Shown here one piece after another: positions 7,901-15,773 of a stretch of DNA of 34,389 nucleotides. Position 1 is the stretch's first letter. Every line of letters begins with the position of its first letter. Under the pieces are notes generated by a model that did not search any database, had not been told where the DNA came from, and saw nothing but the letters and a program-made list of their open reading frames with translations. This DNA is from CAYRNC01 sp964425645 (GTDB lineage: Bacteria > Bacillota > Clostridia > Peptostreptococcales > Anaerovoracaceae), in contig CAYRNC010000011.1 of NCBI GenBank assembly GCA_964425645.1, positions 1 through 34,389 on the forward strand. Direction: 5' to 3'. The translations under genes were made by a program, and so were the position numbers.

Positions 7901-8810
7901 ATCGAAGAATGCCGTTATCTGCGTCAAGGTAAGTTTTAGCTCCCATGGGGATGGTTGACTGAGGATAAATGTGGCCCGCCCGAAAATTATGAAGTGCGGG
8001 TTTCTTTTTTTGTCCGATTACCTGTTTAAGTATTTGGGAAAGTGTCAGTGTCATTGAAGGTTCAAGTTCTTTTTCCTCGCAGTTTGAAAATGTCCCCGAA
8101 ACAATACCTTCACAATCATCAAGCTTTCCCGCCAAATCCAAAGCTGTCAGACTTTTGTCGATGCGGTATGGGCGTTCGTCTACATCTTCGATAAAAAGAA
8201 TTTTGCCTTTGGTGTTAATTTCATAGGGTGAACCCAGAGTTGATGCTAGCACAGAAAGATTTCCTCCCGCCATTATTCCTTTTGCCTTGCCGGGGCAAAG
8301 GCTAATTAAAGGTTCATCCGGAGGGTTGAAGACACGTCCGCCCAATTTGGATCCAAAAATAGCATCAGACAGGCTTTCCAAAGAGAAATAATCCATTGTA
8401 TGATATCCTGCGGTGGGCATGGGCGCATGGAATGTGATGAAGCCGCATAATTCATTTATTACTGTATGCAAGGCGGTTATATCGCTGTATCCTACGAATA
8501 CTTTAGGGTTACTCTTTATCAGATCATAATTAAGAAGAGGCAGGATTCTCATAGCCCCGTACCCCCCCCTAAGGCAGAAAACTCCATCAATTTCAGCATT
8601 TGAAAAAGCATCATTTATATCTTTTGCCCTGGCCTTGTCGGTCCCGGCAAGATAGCCGTTTTGCATGGTACAGCTGGGATAAAGGACAGGTGTAAACCCT
8701 AAAAAGCGGATAGATTCAAGGGACAATGAAAGTTTTTCTTCGCCAACCGGAGAGGAAGGTGCGACGAGGGCTACACGGCTGCCCGGTTTTAATGGATTGG
8801 GTTTTATCAT
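7890..8810 (-). CDS. LD-carboxypeptidase family protein (S66; LdcA/MccF type)
   Basis: Cytoplasmic serine peptidase of 306 aa. Characterised relatives remove the terminal D-Ala from muropeptides during wall recycling, or cleave microcin C-like peptide nucleotides. The N-terminal block VALVAPSSPVG, the LRGGYGAMR loop, the nucleophile in VGYSDITALH (Ser109), the acidic block FIEDVDERPYRID and the C-terminal AGHIYPQ (catalytic His) match the S66 Ser-Glu-His arrangement. AAAGGAGGG is 8 bases upstream of the ATG. It is divergent from the M20 amidohydrolase. A wall-recycling role is more likely than microcin immunity because no microcin genes are nearby. Confidence 0.9.
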   Translation of the reverse strand: MIKPNPLKPGSRVALVAPSSPVGEEKLSLSLESIRFLGFTPVLYPSCTMQNGYLAGTDKARAKDINDAFSNAEIDGVFCLRGGYGAMRILPLLNYDLIKSNPKVFVGYSDITALHTVINELCGFITFHAPMPTAGYHTMDYFSLESLSDAIFGSKLGGRVFNPPDEPLISLCPGKAKGIMAGGNLSVLASTLGSPYEINTKGKILFIEDVDERPYRIDKSLTALDLAGKLDDCEGIVSGTFSNCEEKELEPSMTLTLSQILKQVIGQKKKPALHNFRAGHIYPQSTIPMGAKTYLDADNGILRFME

Positions 8811-8952
8811 GATCAGACCCTCCTTTATATGCTTTTAGTCATAACTTGGCTTCATATTCCATTATATTGTCAATGTCGCCATTTTACCACCGGCTTCTTA
8901 AAGATCTTTACGAATCAAACTGTGCATAAGGAAATAGAATAAAAAGGGGGGG

Positions 8953-10128
8953 ATGAGCATGGTATCAGATATGTCTGAAGATCTGCCTGAGGCAACGAAA
9001 AGGGCGATAGAAATCAGAAGAGAGATACATAAGTGGCCTGAAATCGGAAATGAGGAGTACAGAACATCAGAAAAAATAGCGGCGGAGCTTAAGGCTCTCG
9101 GTATCCCGTTTACCCGGCCCCTTTCCACAGGGGTGGTGGGTATCTTAGAAGGCAATACCAAAGGTCCGGTGATAGGATTGCGTGCCGATATTGATGGTAT
9201 ACCGGTAGTTGAAAATTTAAGGTTTCCGTATTCATCTGAACGTCCGGGTTTTATGCATGCCTGCGGCCATGACGTGCATACGGCGATTCTATTAGGTGCA
9301 GCTACCGTCCTCAAAAAAAGAATAAACGATCTTGCAGGGTCGGTTAAATTCATATTTCAGCCTGCCGAAGAAACAATGGGGGGAGCGGAGCGTATGATAG
9401 ATGCCGGATGTTTGGAGAATCCAGCAGTAGATATAATATTTGGATTTCATGTGAAGCCTGAATTTGAGGCAGGTGAGATCGGATTAAAAAAGGGCAAAGT
9501 TCATGCTTTTTCAGATCAGTTTCGAATTAAAGTCAAAGGTAAGGCGGGACACGGGGCTTATCCTGAGTCGGGCGTTGATGCTATTGTGGCAACAGCACAA
9601 ATAATTTGCAGCCTGCAAACCGTAGTCAGCCGATTTATCAGTCCCCTTCTTCCTGTGGCAATCAATGTGGGAAGCGTTCAAGGGGGGAAGGGAGCAAATA
9701 TCATATGCGATGAGGTGGAGCTTGACGGAACCGTACGCTTTCTTGAATATGAACAAAGAGAACAGTTAAAAGTCCGCATAAAAGAAATCGTTGAACATAC
9801 GGCAAAAGCAATGGGAGGCAGGGCAGATATGGAATTTACCACCGGTTATGATGCTTTGATAAACCATCAAGGCCCGTTGGAAATGGTCCGTAAAGTCGGT
9901 ATAGAACATTTGGGAAAAAATAAGATCATAGAAATGCAGAATCCATCTCTTGGAACAGAAGACTTTGCATTTTACTTAAATCATGTTCCAGGTGCTTTTT
10001 TCTTCCTTGGCAGCGGGTTTCCTTATAGAAATAATCCCCCATTACATTCGGGAGATTTTCATATTAATGAGGATTGTATCAAAACAGGTATTACGGTGAT
10101 TTGCGCACTTTGTCTTTCAAAAAACTAA
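8953..10128 (+). CDS. M20D-family amidohydrolase (N-acyl-amino acid hydrolase type)
   Basis: Dinuclear-metal amidase of 391 aa that hydrolyses N-acyl or aminoacyl amides. Metal-site residues are visible: ADIDGIPV, ACGHDVHTA (C104, H106), QPAEETMGG (E139, E140), FHVKPEF and a C-terminal NPPLHSGDFH. The satellite dimerisation domain begins around GKAGHGAYPESGVD. The length and the Cys-Gly-His signature fit the HipO/IAA-amino acid hydrolase branch rather than dipeptidases. The G-rich sequence at 8946-8952 serves as the ribosome binding site. It ends at a bidirectional terminator shared with rpsT. The physiological substrate is not deducible. Confidence 0.92.
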   Translation: MSMVSDMSEDLPEATKRAIEIRREIHKWPEIGNEEYRTSEKIAAELKALGIPFTRPLSTGVVGILEGNTKGPVIGLRADIDGIPVVENLRFPYSSERPGFMHACGHDVHTAILLGAATVLKKRINDLAGSVKFIFQPAEETMGGAERMIDAGCLENPAVDIIFGFHVKPEFEAGEIGLKKGKVHAFSDQFRIKVKGKAGHGAYPESGVDAIVATAQIICSLQTVVSRFISPLLPVAINVGSVQGGKGANIICDEVELDGTVRFLEYEQREQLKVRIKEIVEHTAKAMGGRADMEFTTGYDALINHQGPLEMVRKVGIEHLGKNKIIEMQNPSLGTEDFAFYLNHVPGAFFFLGSGFPYRNNPPLHSGDFHINEDCIKTGITVICALCLSKN

Positions 10129-10154
10129 AAAGCCGGGAGACACAGCCGGCTTTT
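10128..10154. terminator. Bidirectional intrinsic terminator between the M20 amidohydrolase and rpsT
   Basis: AAAAGCCGG (10128-10136) pairs perfectly with CCGGCTTTT (10146-10154) around a 9-base loop. It begins inside the stop codon of the upstream gene and is T-rich on both strands, so it can stop both converging transcripts. Confidence 0.85.
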
Positions 10155-10195
10155 AACATGCATTTAACTTATGCATTGGTGGGGACGGGTGAGAC

Positions 10196-10465
10196 TTATT
10201 CTGCCTTCGCCTTGTTAAATTGCCTGGCCATTCTGGAGACCTTTCTGGAGGCCGCTCTTTTATGAATTGCTTTCTTTGAAGCAGCTTGCATCAGTCTTTT
10301 TTCGGCCAGGGCCAGCTTTTCAGCGGCGGCGGTCATATCCTTATCCGCAACAGCCTTGTCAAAACCTTTAACGATTGCCTTAAGGTGGGACTTTACCCTT
10401 CTGTTGGCTGCCGTGCGCTTTGCAAGTACTCGGATTCTTTTTTTAGCAGATTTGATATTTGCCAT
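10196..10465 (-). CDS. rpsT: 30S ribosomal protein S20
   Basis: Basic 89-aa protein that binds 16S rRNA in the 30S subunit. The N-terminus ANIKSAKKRIRVLAKR and the KKAIHKRAASRKVSRMA block are typical of S20, and the length is normal. GGGGTGA provides the ribosome binding site. It is monocistronic, transcribed divergently from gpr, which is a common arrangement in Bacillota, with its own promoter (10502-10530) and terminator (10128-10154). Confidence 0.97.
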   Translation of the reverse strand: MANIKSAKKRIRVLAKRTAANRRVKSHLKAIVKGFDKAVADKDMTAAAEKLALAEKRLMQAASKKAIHKRAASRKVSRMARQFNKAKAE

Positions 10466-10501
10466 ATCTTCACCCCACTTTCTTTAAATATAGCCTAACA
10501 A

Positions 10502-10530
10502 AGTATATCGGAATAATTTTTAAAAAGCAA
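10502..10530 (-). promoter_or_regulatory. Sigma-A-type promoter of rpsT
   Basis: On the minus strand, a TTGCTT -35 box (10525-10530) and a TATACT -10 box (10502-10507) are separated by exactly 17 bases. This places the start site about 30 bases upstream of the rpsT ATG. Confidence 0.72.
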
Positions 10531-10540
10531 GTGCAAAATA
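10511..10540 (+). promoter_or_regulatory. Candidate sigma-G (forespore) promoter of gpr
   Basis: GAATA (10511-10515) and CAAAATA (10534-10540) are 18 bases apart. They match the Bacillus sigma-G pattern GHATR / CATWHTA at all positions but one. gpr is a forespore gene in Bacillus, so the assignment is biologically expected, but it rests on pattern matching. It overlaps the divergent rpsT promoter. Confidence 0.45.
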
Positions 10541-10578
10541 GCTAAAGGGATTGAATATCCGGAAAAGAGGGATGAATA

Positions 10579-11469
10579 TTGGAATACAGGACCGATTTAG
10601 CTATCGAATCCAAGGAAATGCTTGAACAGGAGGATAAGGGGAAAAAGGTAGAAATCCCCGGTGTGGAAGTATACGAGGATCACTGCGGTGAATACGTTAA
10701 AGTAACAAGGATTAAAGTGGCAGATGAATATGGAAGTAATGTTATGGGAAAGCCCATAGGGACATATGTAACAATGGAAATAGAGGATCTCGAGGATGAA
10801 GAAGAAAGAAAAATCGAAGCCGCTAAAGCACTTTCCGAAGAATTGAAAAAACTGATCAAGTTTCATAGTAAATTGAAGGTTCTTGTCATTGGTCTGGGGA
10901 ATGACAAGGTAACGCCGGATGCCCTCGGGCCTATAACTGTTTCTAAAATAAAGGTAACTAGGCATATATTTCTTACTTTTGGCGCTACCTGTGACGACCA
11001 AGTCGGCTGTGTAAGCGCATTGGCGCCCGGGGTCATGGCTACAACGGGGATGGAGACGGCAGAATTGATCAAAGGAGCGGTGGATATTGTCAGGCCTGAG
11101 GTAATTATTGCAATAGATGCGCTGGCCGCCCGAAGCATTGAACGCATCAGTACAACAATACAGGTTACCGATACGGGAATATCTCCCGGTTCCGGGACAG
11201 GAAATATGAGGAAGGATATCACAGAAAAATCTCTTGGTACCAGGGTGATAGCCATAGGTGTTCCTACAGTAATAGATTCAAAAACATTGATATTGGATAG
11301 CCTTGCAGGTTATATTAAAAAACCAAAAGAAGTACGAGCGTATCTTGAAAAAACCGGTGAAGATATGATAGTTACCACCACAAATATTGATCAAATAATA
11401 GAGGACTATTCCACAGTGATTTCAAATGGGATTAATAGTACACTGCTTCCTGGCATATATTCTTCTTAG
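10579..11469 (+). CDS. gpr: Germination protease GPR (SASP-specific)
   Basis: Spore protease (family A25) of 296 aa that degrades small acid-soluble spore proteins at germination. The N-terminal RTDLA(I/V)E block, which contains the autoprocessing site in Bacillus, is present at residues 4-10. VIGLGNDKVTPDALGP and IIAIDALAARS are family blocks. Translation must start at TTG 10579: a TGA stop lies in frame at 10573, and AGAGG at 10566-10570 is 8 bases upstream. The region before the presumed Asp-Leu cleavage site is therefore only about 6 residues, against 15 in Bacillus megaterium. spoIIP follows after 17 bases, probably in the same transcript. Confidence 0.95.
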   Translation: MEYRTDLAIESKEMLEQEDKGKKVEIPGVEVYEDHCGEYVKVTRIKVADEYGSNVMGKPIGTYVTMEIEDLEDEEERKIEAAKALSEELKKLIKFHSKLKVLVIGLGNDKVTPDALGPITVSKIKVTRHIFLTFGATCDDQVGCVSALAPGVMATTGMETAELIKGAVDIVRPEVIIAIDALAARSIERISTTIQVTDTGISPGSGTGNMRKDITEKSLGTRVIAIGVPTVIDSKTLILDSLAGYIKKPKEVRAYLEKTGEDMIVTTTNIDQIIEDYSTVISNGINSTLLPGIYSS

Positions 11470-11486
11470 GAAGAGGTGTATGCAAT

Positions 11487-12410
11487 ATGTATCGTAGAAG
11501 ACCGGACATCAACAGACCTGCCAAAGGACGAAAACTTTTGTTGTTTACATTGGTATTTTGGGGACTGTCATGTATTATGACACTGGTATTTCTACGGGGA
11601 GAACCGAATCTGACAGATTCCGTTTTTAAAGAGCAGATAGGGAAAAAGTATCTTTCCGCAGCCTATCCCATTATCAGCCGCAGTGGCGGTGCAGACGCAA
11701 GGGAAGTGGCGGCAAATCTCGAAGAAGCAGATGATGATGCCGACTGTTATTCAGAGGATGAGACGATGGTGGTTGAAAAGGTCATAATTGACACAGCCGT
11801 CTCCAACAGCCCTTTAGTGCTTATATATCATACTCATGCAACCGAATCCTACCTGCCGATCAGCAGCGGCAACTTTCATTCATCGGAGGAACCCGGTACG
11901 GTAAGAGAGGTGGGCAGTATTCTGGCAAAATCACTTAAGGCAAAAGGTATTTCAGTCATTCATGATAAAACCGTCCATGATTTGCCGTCATACAGTAAGT
12001 CTTACAGCCGCTCCATGGAAACGGTACGAGCGATACTTAAGAAGAATCCATCCATTGTCTATATCATAGATCTTCACAGAGACGCTGCTGCTTATACGGG
12101 GAATAAAGGTTGTGTATTTACGGCGGATGGGAAAAAGGCGGCTCAGTTCAGTTTAGTGGTAGGTTTGGGCAATGAAAATAAGGAAAAATTATTGACGTTT
12201 GCAAATACCGTATTAAAAAAAGCGAATGGAATATACCCCGGCTTCGGGAAGGGAATCATAAAAAAGGATTATAAATATAACCAGTATATAGCCGATTGCT
12301 GTCTGCTGTTGGAAATGGGCAACAATCAAAACGATATTGAGGAGGCTAAGCAATCCGCAATATACTTTGCAGATGTGCTGGCAGAAATAATTAAAGGTAG
12401 CAGTGATTAA
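11487..12410 (+). CDS. spoIIP: Stage II sporulation protein P, peptidoglycan amidase/endopeptidase
   Basis: Membrane-anchored peptidoglycan hydrolase of 307 aa. In the SpoIIDMP complex it cuts peptide stems during engulfment. One N-terminal transmembrane segment lies at residues about 14-33. The family hallmarks follow in order: VLIYHTHATESYLP (metal-binding His and Glu), VYIIDLHRDA, GLGNENKEKL and LLEMGNNQND. AGGAAGAGG upstream supports the ATG. Its stop overlaps the GTG of the next small gene by 8 bases. The gpr-spoIIP pairing is the same as in Bacillus subtilis. Confidence 0.95.
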   Translation: MYRRRPDINRPAKGRKLLLFTLVFWGLSCIMTLVFLRGEPNLTDSVFKEQIGKKYLSAAYPIISRSGGADAREVAANLEEADDDADCYSEDETMVVEKVIIDTAVSNSPLVLIYHTHATESYLPISSGNFHSSEEPGTVREVGSILAKSLKAKGISVIHDKTVHDLPSYSKSYSRSMETVRAILKKNPSIVYIIDLHRDAAAYTGNKGCVFTADGKKAAQFSLVVGLGNENKEKLLTFANTVLKKANGIYPGFGKGIIKKDYKYNQYIADCCLLLEMGNNQNDIEEAKQSAIYFADVLAEIIKGSSD

Positions 12411-12723
12411 AAAAATTGCAGTATTCATTTTGGTCTTTTTGTTTTTAACGGGAATTTCAATCGTTGATGATTCCCATTCATTTATGACCGGCAAAGAGGC
12501 TGAGCTGAGCCTTCAGACTCGCCGCATTGATTCTGACATAGTGAAGTTTTCCATGTTAGGTATCGAAAAGGAGGCGAACATGGCCGAGGTTTCAAGGTCT
12601 TTCCGTAAGACTCAAAAGGAGATTGTGTCTGCAATTAATGGGGCGGCGGAAAGTATCAGGGATTGGTTGGGGTTTTCCGAATGGCCCAGAAAAGACTTCA
12701 CTTTTGAGTCGAAAGTCTTGTAA
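12403..12723 (+). CDS. Small exported or membrane-anchored protein in the yqxA position
   Basis: Unrecognised 106-aa protein with a clear N-terminal hydrophobic segment (residues about 3-21) followed by a mostly charged, probably helical domain outside the membrane. It starts at a GTG that overlaps the spoIIP stop by 8 bases, after AAAGGTAG, which suggests translational coupling. In Bacillus subtilis the short gene yqxA occupies the same place between spoIIP and lepA. Position and topology agree, but sequence homology is not evident by eye. A sporulation-linked role is inferred only from context. Confidence 0.68.
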   Translation: MIKKIAVFILVFLFLTGISIVDDSHSFMTGKEAELSLQTRRIDSDIVKFSMLGIEKEANMAEVSRSFRKTQKEIVSAINGAAESIRDWLGFSEWPRKDFTFESKVL

Positions 12724-12751
12724 ATAAGAGATTTTATATGATAAACTATAG

Positions 12752-12775
12752 AGGCTGCGCAAGCAGTCTATTTTT
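12752..12775 (+). terminator. Hairpin with U-tract before lepA: terminator or attenuator
   Basis: AGGCTGC (12752-12758) and GCAGTCT (12763-12769) form a 7-bp stem, including one G-U pair, closed by a GCAA tetraloop. A then TTTTT (12771-12775) follow. It separates the spoIIP unit from lepA, whose Shine-Dalgarno starts 17 bases later. Confidence 0.5.
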
Positions 12776-12800
12776 ACTTATTACTAGTTACGGAGGAAAT

Positions 12801-14612
12801 ATGGAATCATATCAGCAATATATTAGAAATTTTTGCATCATTGCCCATATTGATCACGGTAAATCTACTTTAGCAGATCGGTTGTTGGAAAAAACCGGCC
12901 TTGTCAGCCGTCGGGATATGAAGGAACAGTTTCTTGACAATATGGATATTGAAAGGGAAAGGGGCATTACGATAAAGTTGCAGACAACAAGGCTCAATTA
13001 CAAGGCTTTGGATGGTAACACATATGTATTCAATCTTATCGATACGCCCGGTCACGTCGATTTTACTTATGAAGTTTCCAGAAGTCTGGCAGCATGTGAA
13101 GGCGCTGTTTTAGTTGTGGATGCAACACAGGGAGTCGAAGCCCAAACCTTAGCCAACGTTTATCTTGCGCTTGATGAGAATTTGGAAATTCTGCCGGTCA
13201 TCAACAAAATAGATTTGATAAGTGCACAGCCTGATGCAGTTAGGGCTGAAATTGAGGATGTTATCGGGATTGAAGCCTCAAATGCTCCGCTTATTTCCGC
13301 AAAGGAAGGGATCAATATAGAAGGGGTGCTGGAAGCTATAATTGATAAGATACCCGGGCCTGTAGGACGCGTTGAGGACAGGTTAAAAGCATTGATATTT
13401 GATTCCTATTACGATAATTATCGCGGTGTAGTTGTCTATACCCGGGTTTTTGACGGCAGTGTAAAAAAAGGCGATCAAATACTGCTTATGAATACAAAAA
13501 AACGTTATGAAGTCACCGAAGTAGGGGTTTATTCGCCCGGGCCCCTTCCGGTTGAAGAATTGAAGGCGGGGGAAGTCGGCTATATTTGCGCCAGCATCAA
13601 ACAGGTTGCGGATGCCCGTGTTGGAGATACAATTACCTTAGACAACGACCCGGCTTTGAAGGCCCTGCCGGGTTACAGAAAGATACAATCCATGGTTTTT
13701 TGCGGTATTTATCCGGCTGAAGGGGAAAAGTATGAGAATGTCAAGGATGCATTGGAAAAGCTTCAAATAAATGATGCGGCATTTCAGTTTGAGGCGGAGA
13801 CTTCAACTGCTTTGGGTTTCGGTTTTCGCTGCGGGTTTTTAGGCTTGCTGCACATGGAAATAATAGTTGAGCGTCTTGAAAGGGAATTCGGTCTTTCCAT
13901 TATTACCACCTCTCCCAGCGTCATTTACAAGGTTATCATGAATGACGGCAGCGCGAAAATGGTGCAAAATCCTTCGAACCTTCCCCCTTTGACTGAAATA
14001 GATCATATAGAGGAGCCAATGGTAAAAGCCGACATAATGATTCCTAAGGATTATGTGGGCAATATTATGGAGATATGCCAGGAAAGAAGGGGCACGATGA
14101 CTCATATGGAGTACATTACCGAGGCTCGGGTTGCCTTACATTATGAGATGCCGTTGAATGAAGTCATATATGATTTCTTTGATGCCCTTAAATCGAAGAC
14201 CAGAGGATTCGGATCTTTGGATTATGAATTTATTCGTTATGAAAAATCTGACCTGGTAAAGTTAGATATTTTACTTAACAAGGATATTGTTGATGCTTTT
14301 TCAATGATAGTCCACGAATCTAAAGCGTATGAACGGGGTCGTTTTGTCTGTGAAAAGCTTAAGGAAATTATTCCGATGCACCAATTTGAAGTTCCTATTC
14401 AGGCTGCTGTCGGTCAAAAGGTCATAGCAAGAGAAACAGTGAAGGCTTATCGCAAAGATGTGATTGCAAAATGCTACGGGGGTGATATCTCCCGAAAAAG
14501 AAAGCTGTTAGAAAAGCAAAAAGAAGGTAAAAAAAGAATGCGTCAGTTTGGCAGTGTGGAAGTGCCTCAGGAGGCGTTCACTGCGGTACTGAAATATGAC
14601 GACAATAAATAA
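12801..14612 (+). CDS. lepA: Elongation factor 4 (LepA)
   Basis: Translational GTPase of 603 aa that acts on the ribosome in back-translocation or initiation and biogenesis. It begins YIRNFCIIAHIDHGKSTLADR, with G1 AHIDHGKST, the RGITIK G2 region, G3 DTPGHVDF and G4 NKIDL, then EF-G-like domains and the LepA C-terminal domain with a lysine-rich end. An in-frame ATG at 12738 would add 21 unrelated residues, but GGAGG at 12792-12796 fixes the start at 12801, the conserved N-terminus. hemW follows after 27 bases, as in many Bacillota. Confidence 0.97.
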   Translation: MESYQQYIRNFCIIAHIDHGKSTLADRLLEKTGLVSRRDMKEQFLDNMDIERERGITIKLQTTRLNYKALDGNTYVFNLIDTPGHVDFTYEVSRSLAACEGAVLVVDATQGVEAQTLANVYLALDENLEILPVINKIDLISAQPDAVRAEIEDVIGIEASNAPLISAKEGINIEGVLEAIIDKIPGPVGRVEDRLKALIFDSYYDNYRGVVVYTRVFDGSVKKGDQILLMNTKKRYEVTEVGVYSPGPLPVEELKAGEVGYICASIKQVADARVGDTITLDNDPALKALPGYRKIQSMVFCGIYPAEGEKYENVKDALEKLQINDAAFQFEAETSTALGFGFRCGFLGLLHMEIIVERLEREFGLSIITTSPSVIYKVIMNDGSAKMVQNPSNLPPLTEIDHIEEPMVKADIMIPKDYVGNIMEICQERRGTMTHMEYITEARVALHYEMPLNEVIYDFFDALKSKTRGFGSLDYEFIRYEKSDLVKLDILLNKDIVDAFSMIVHESKAYERGRFVCEKLKEIIPMHQFEVPIQAAVGQKVIARETVKAYRKDVIAKCYGGDISRKRKLLEKQKEGKKRMRQFGSVEVPQEAFTAVLKYDDNK

Positions 14613-14639
14613 CAGGTTCAGTAGAAAAGGATTGTAGCT

Positions 14640-15758
14640 ATGAAACAGCTGGGATTATATGTGCATATCCCATTCTGTAAAAAAAAATGCAACTATTGTG
14701 ATTTCTTATCCTGCGCCGACTCGGACAAGGAAGCGCATCATTTGTATGTGGATGCGCTGATAAAGGAAATTTTGAATTATGAAAAGGGATTGCCTGCCGA
14801 TACCATTTTTTTCGGCGGTGGCACTCCCTCTCTTTTGGATGCAGCCGAAATAGAGAGGATACTTGATGTTGTTTTAAACAGGTTCAAAATGGCCGACACT
14901 CCGGAAATTTCAATTGAAGCTAACCCGGATACCTTATCTTCGGAAAAATTGCGTTCTTATATTGAGATGGGCGTAAACAGGGTAAGCATCGGAGCCCAGT
15001 CTTTGGATGATGAAATTCTTTGTTATCTGGGGAGAATTCACACTGCATCAGATTTCAAAAAAGTGTTTGCAGCGGCAAGAAATGCAGGATTTAAGAATAT
15101 AAATGTTGACCTGATGTTCGGAATACCCGGCCAGGGTCCCGCCTCTTTCAGGTCAGGTTTAGAGGAGGTGCTTTTCATGGGTCCGGAGCATGTTTCCTTC
15201 TACAGTCTTCAATTGGAAGAAGGGACCCCTTTCCATAGAATGTTTACGGCGGGTGATCTAATGCCGGCAGATGATAAAGAAGACAGAAAAATGTACAAGG
15301 AAGCATTGTCAATTCTGGCCGAAAGGGGTTATTTACATTATGAAATATCAAATGCGGCTTTGCGTAATTTCCCATGTCGGCATAATTTGAAATATTGGAC
15401 AATGCAGGAGTATCTAGGATTCGGTTTGGGTTCTCATTCTTACAAAGGAGGTTGCCGCTTTGGAAACGTGATCGACATGAATGCATATTTAGAAAATCAA
15501 AGACCCTGCTGGCATCACAAAAATTCAATGAAAGATGAAATTTCGGAATATCTTATAACCGGATTGAGACTGACAGAGGGAATTAACTGCGATGAATTCA
15601 GGCAGCGTTTCGGAATTTCTTTATGGGGTATTTATGAAGCTGAAATTCGAAAACATATTGAAGGGCAACTTCTTCAATACGACAAAGTCAAAAAACGATT
15701 ACGCTTTACACGAAAAGGTATAGATCTATCCAACCTGGTACTGATGGAATTTGTTTAA
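14640..15758 (+). CDS. hemW: Radical SAM family heme chaperone HemW
   Basis: 372-aa radical-SAM protein. The cluster motif is HIPFCKKKCNYCDF (CxxxCxxC, residues about 12-19). The GGGTPSLL block and a C-terminal HemN/HemW domain (LGFGLGSHSY, then EYLITGLRLTEGI) follow. HemW-type proteins were long annotated as coproporphyrinogen dehydrogenase but lack the cysteine arrangement of true HemN and bind heme for insertion into cytochromes. Location directly after lepA supports HemW. AAAAGG is about 9 bases before the ATG. Confidence 0.93.
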   Translation: MKQLGLYVHIPFCKKKCNYCDFLSCADSDKEAHHLYVDALIKEILNYEKGLPADTIFFGGGTPSLLDAAEIERILDVVLNRFKMADTPEISIEANPDTLSSEKLRSYIEMGVNRVSIGAQSLDDEILCYLGRIHTASDFKKVFAAARNAGFKNINVDLMFGIPGQGPASFRSGLEEVLFMGPEHVSFYSLQLEEGTPFHRMFTAGDLMPADDKEDRKMYKEALSILAERGYLHYEISNAALRNFPCRHNLKYWTMQEYLGFGLGSHSYKGGCRFGNVIDMNAYLENQRPCWHHKNSMKDEISEYLITGLRLTEGINCDEFRQRFGISLWGIYEAEIRKHIEGQLLQYDKVKKRLRFTRKGIDLSNLVLMEFV

Positions 15759-15773
15759 AGGGGGGGGTAAAAA

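Noticed and set aside
8811..8952. Promoters in the LD-carboxypeptidase / M20 divergent region
   Set aside because: A minus-strand TTGACA (8868-8873) and an adjacent TATAAT are too close to be used together, and neither has a good partner at 16-18 bases.
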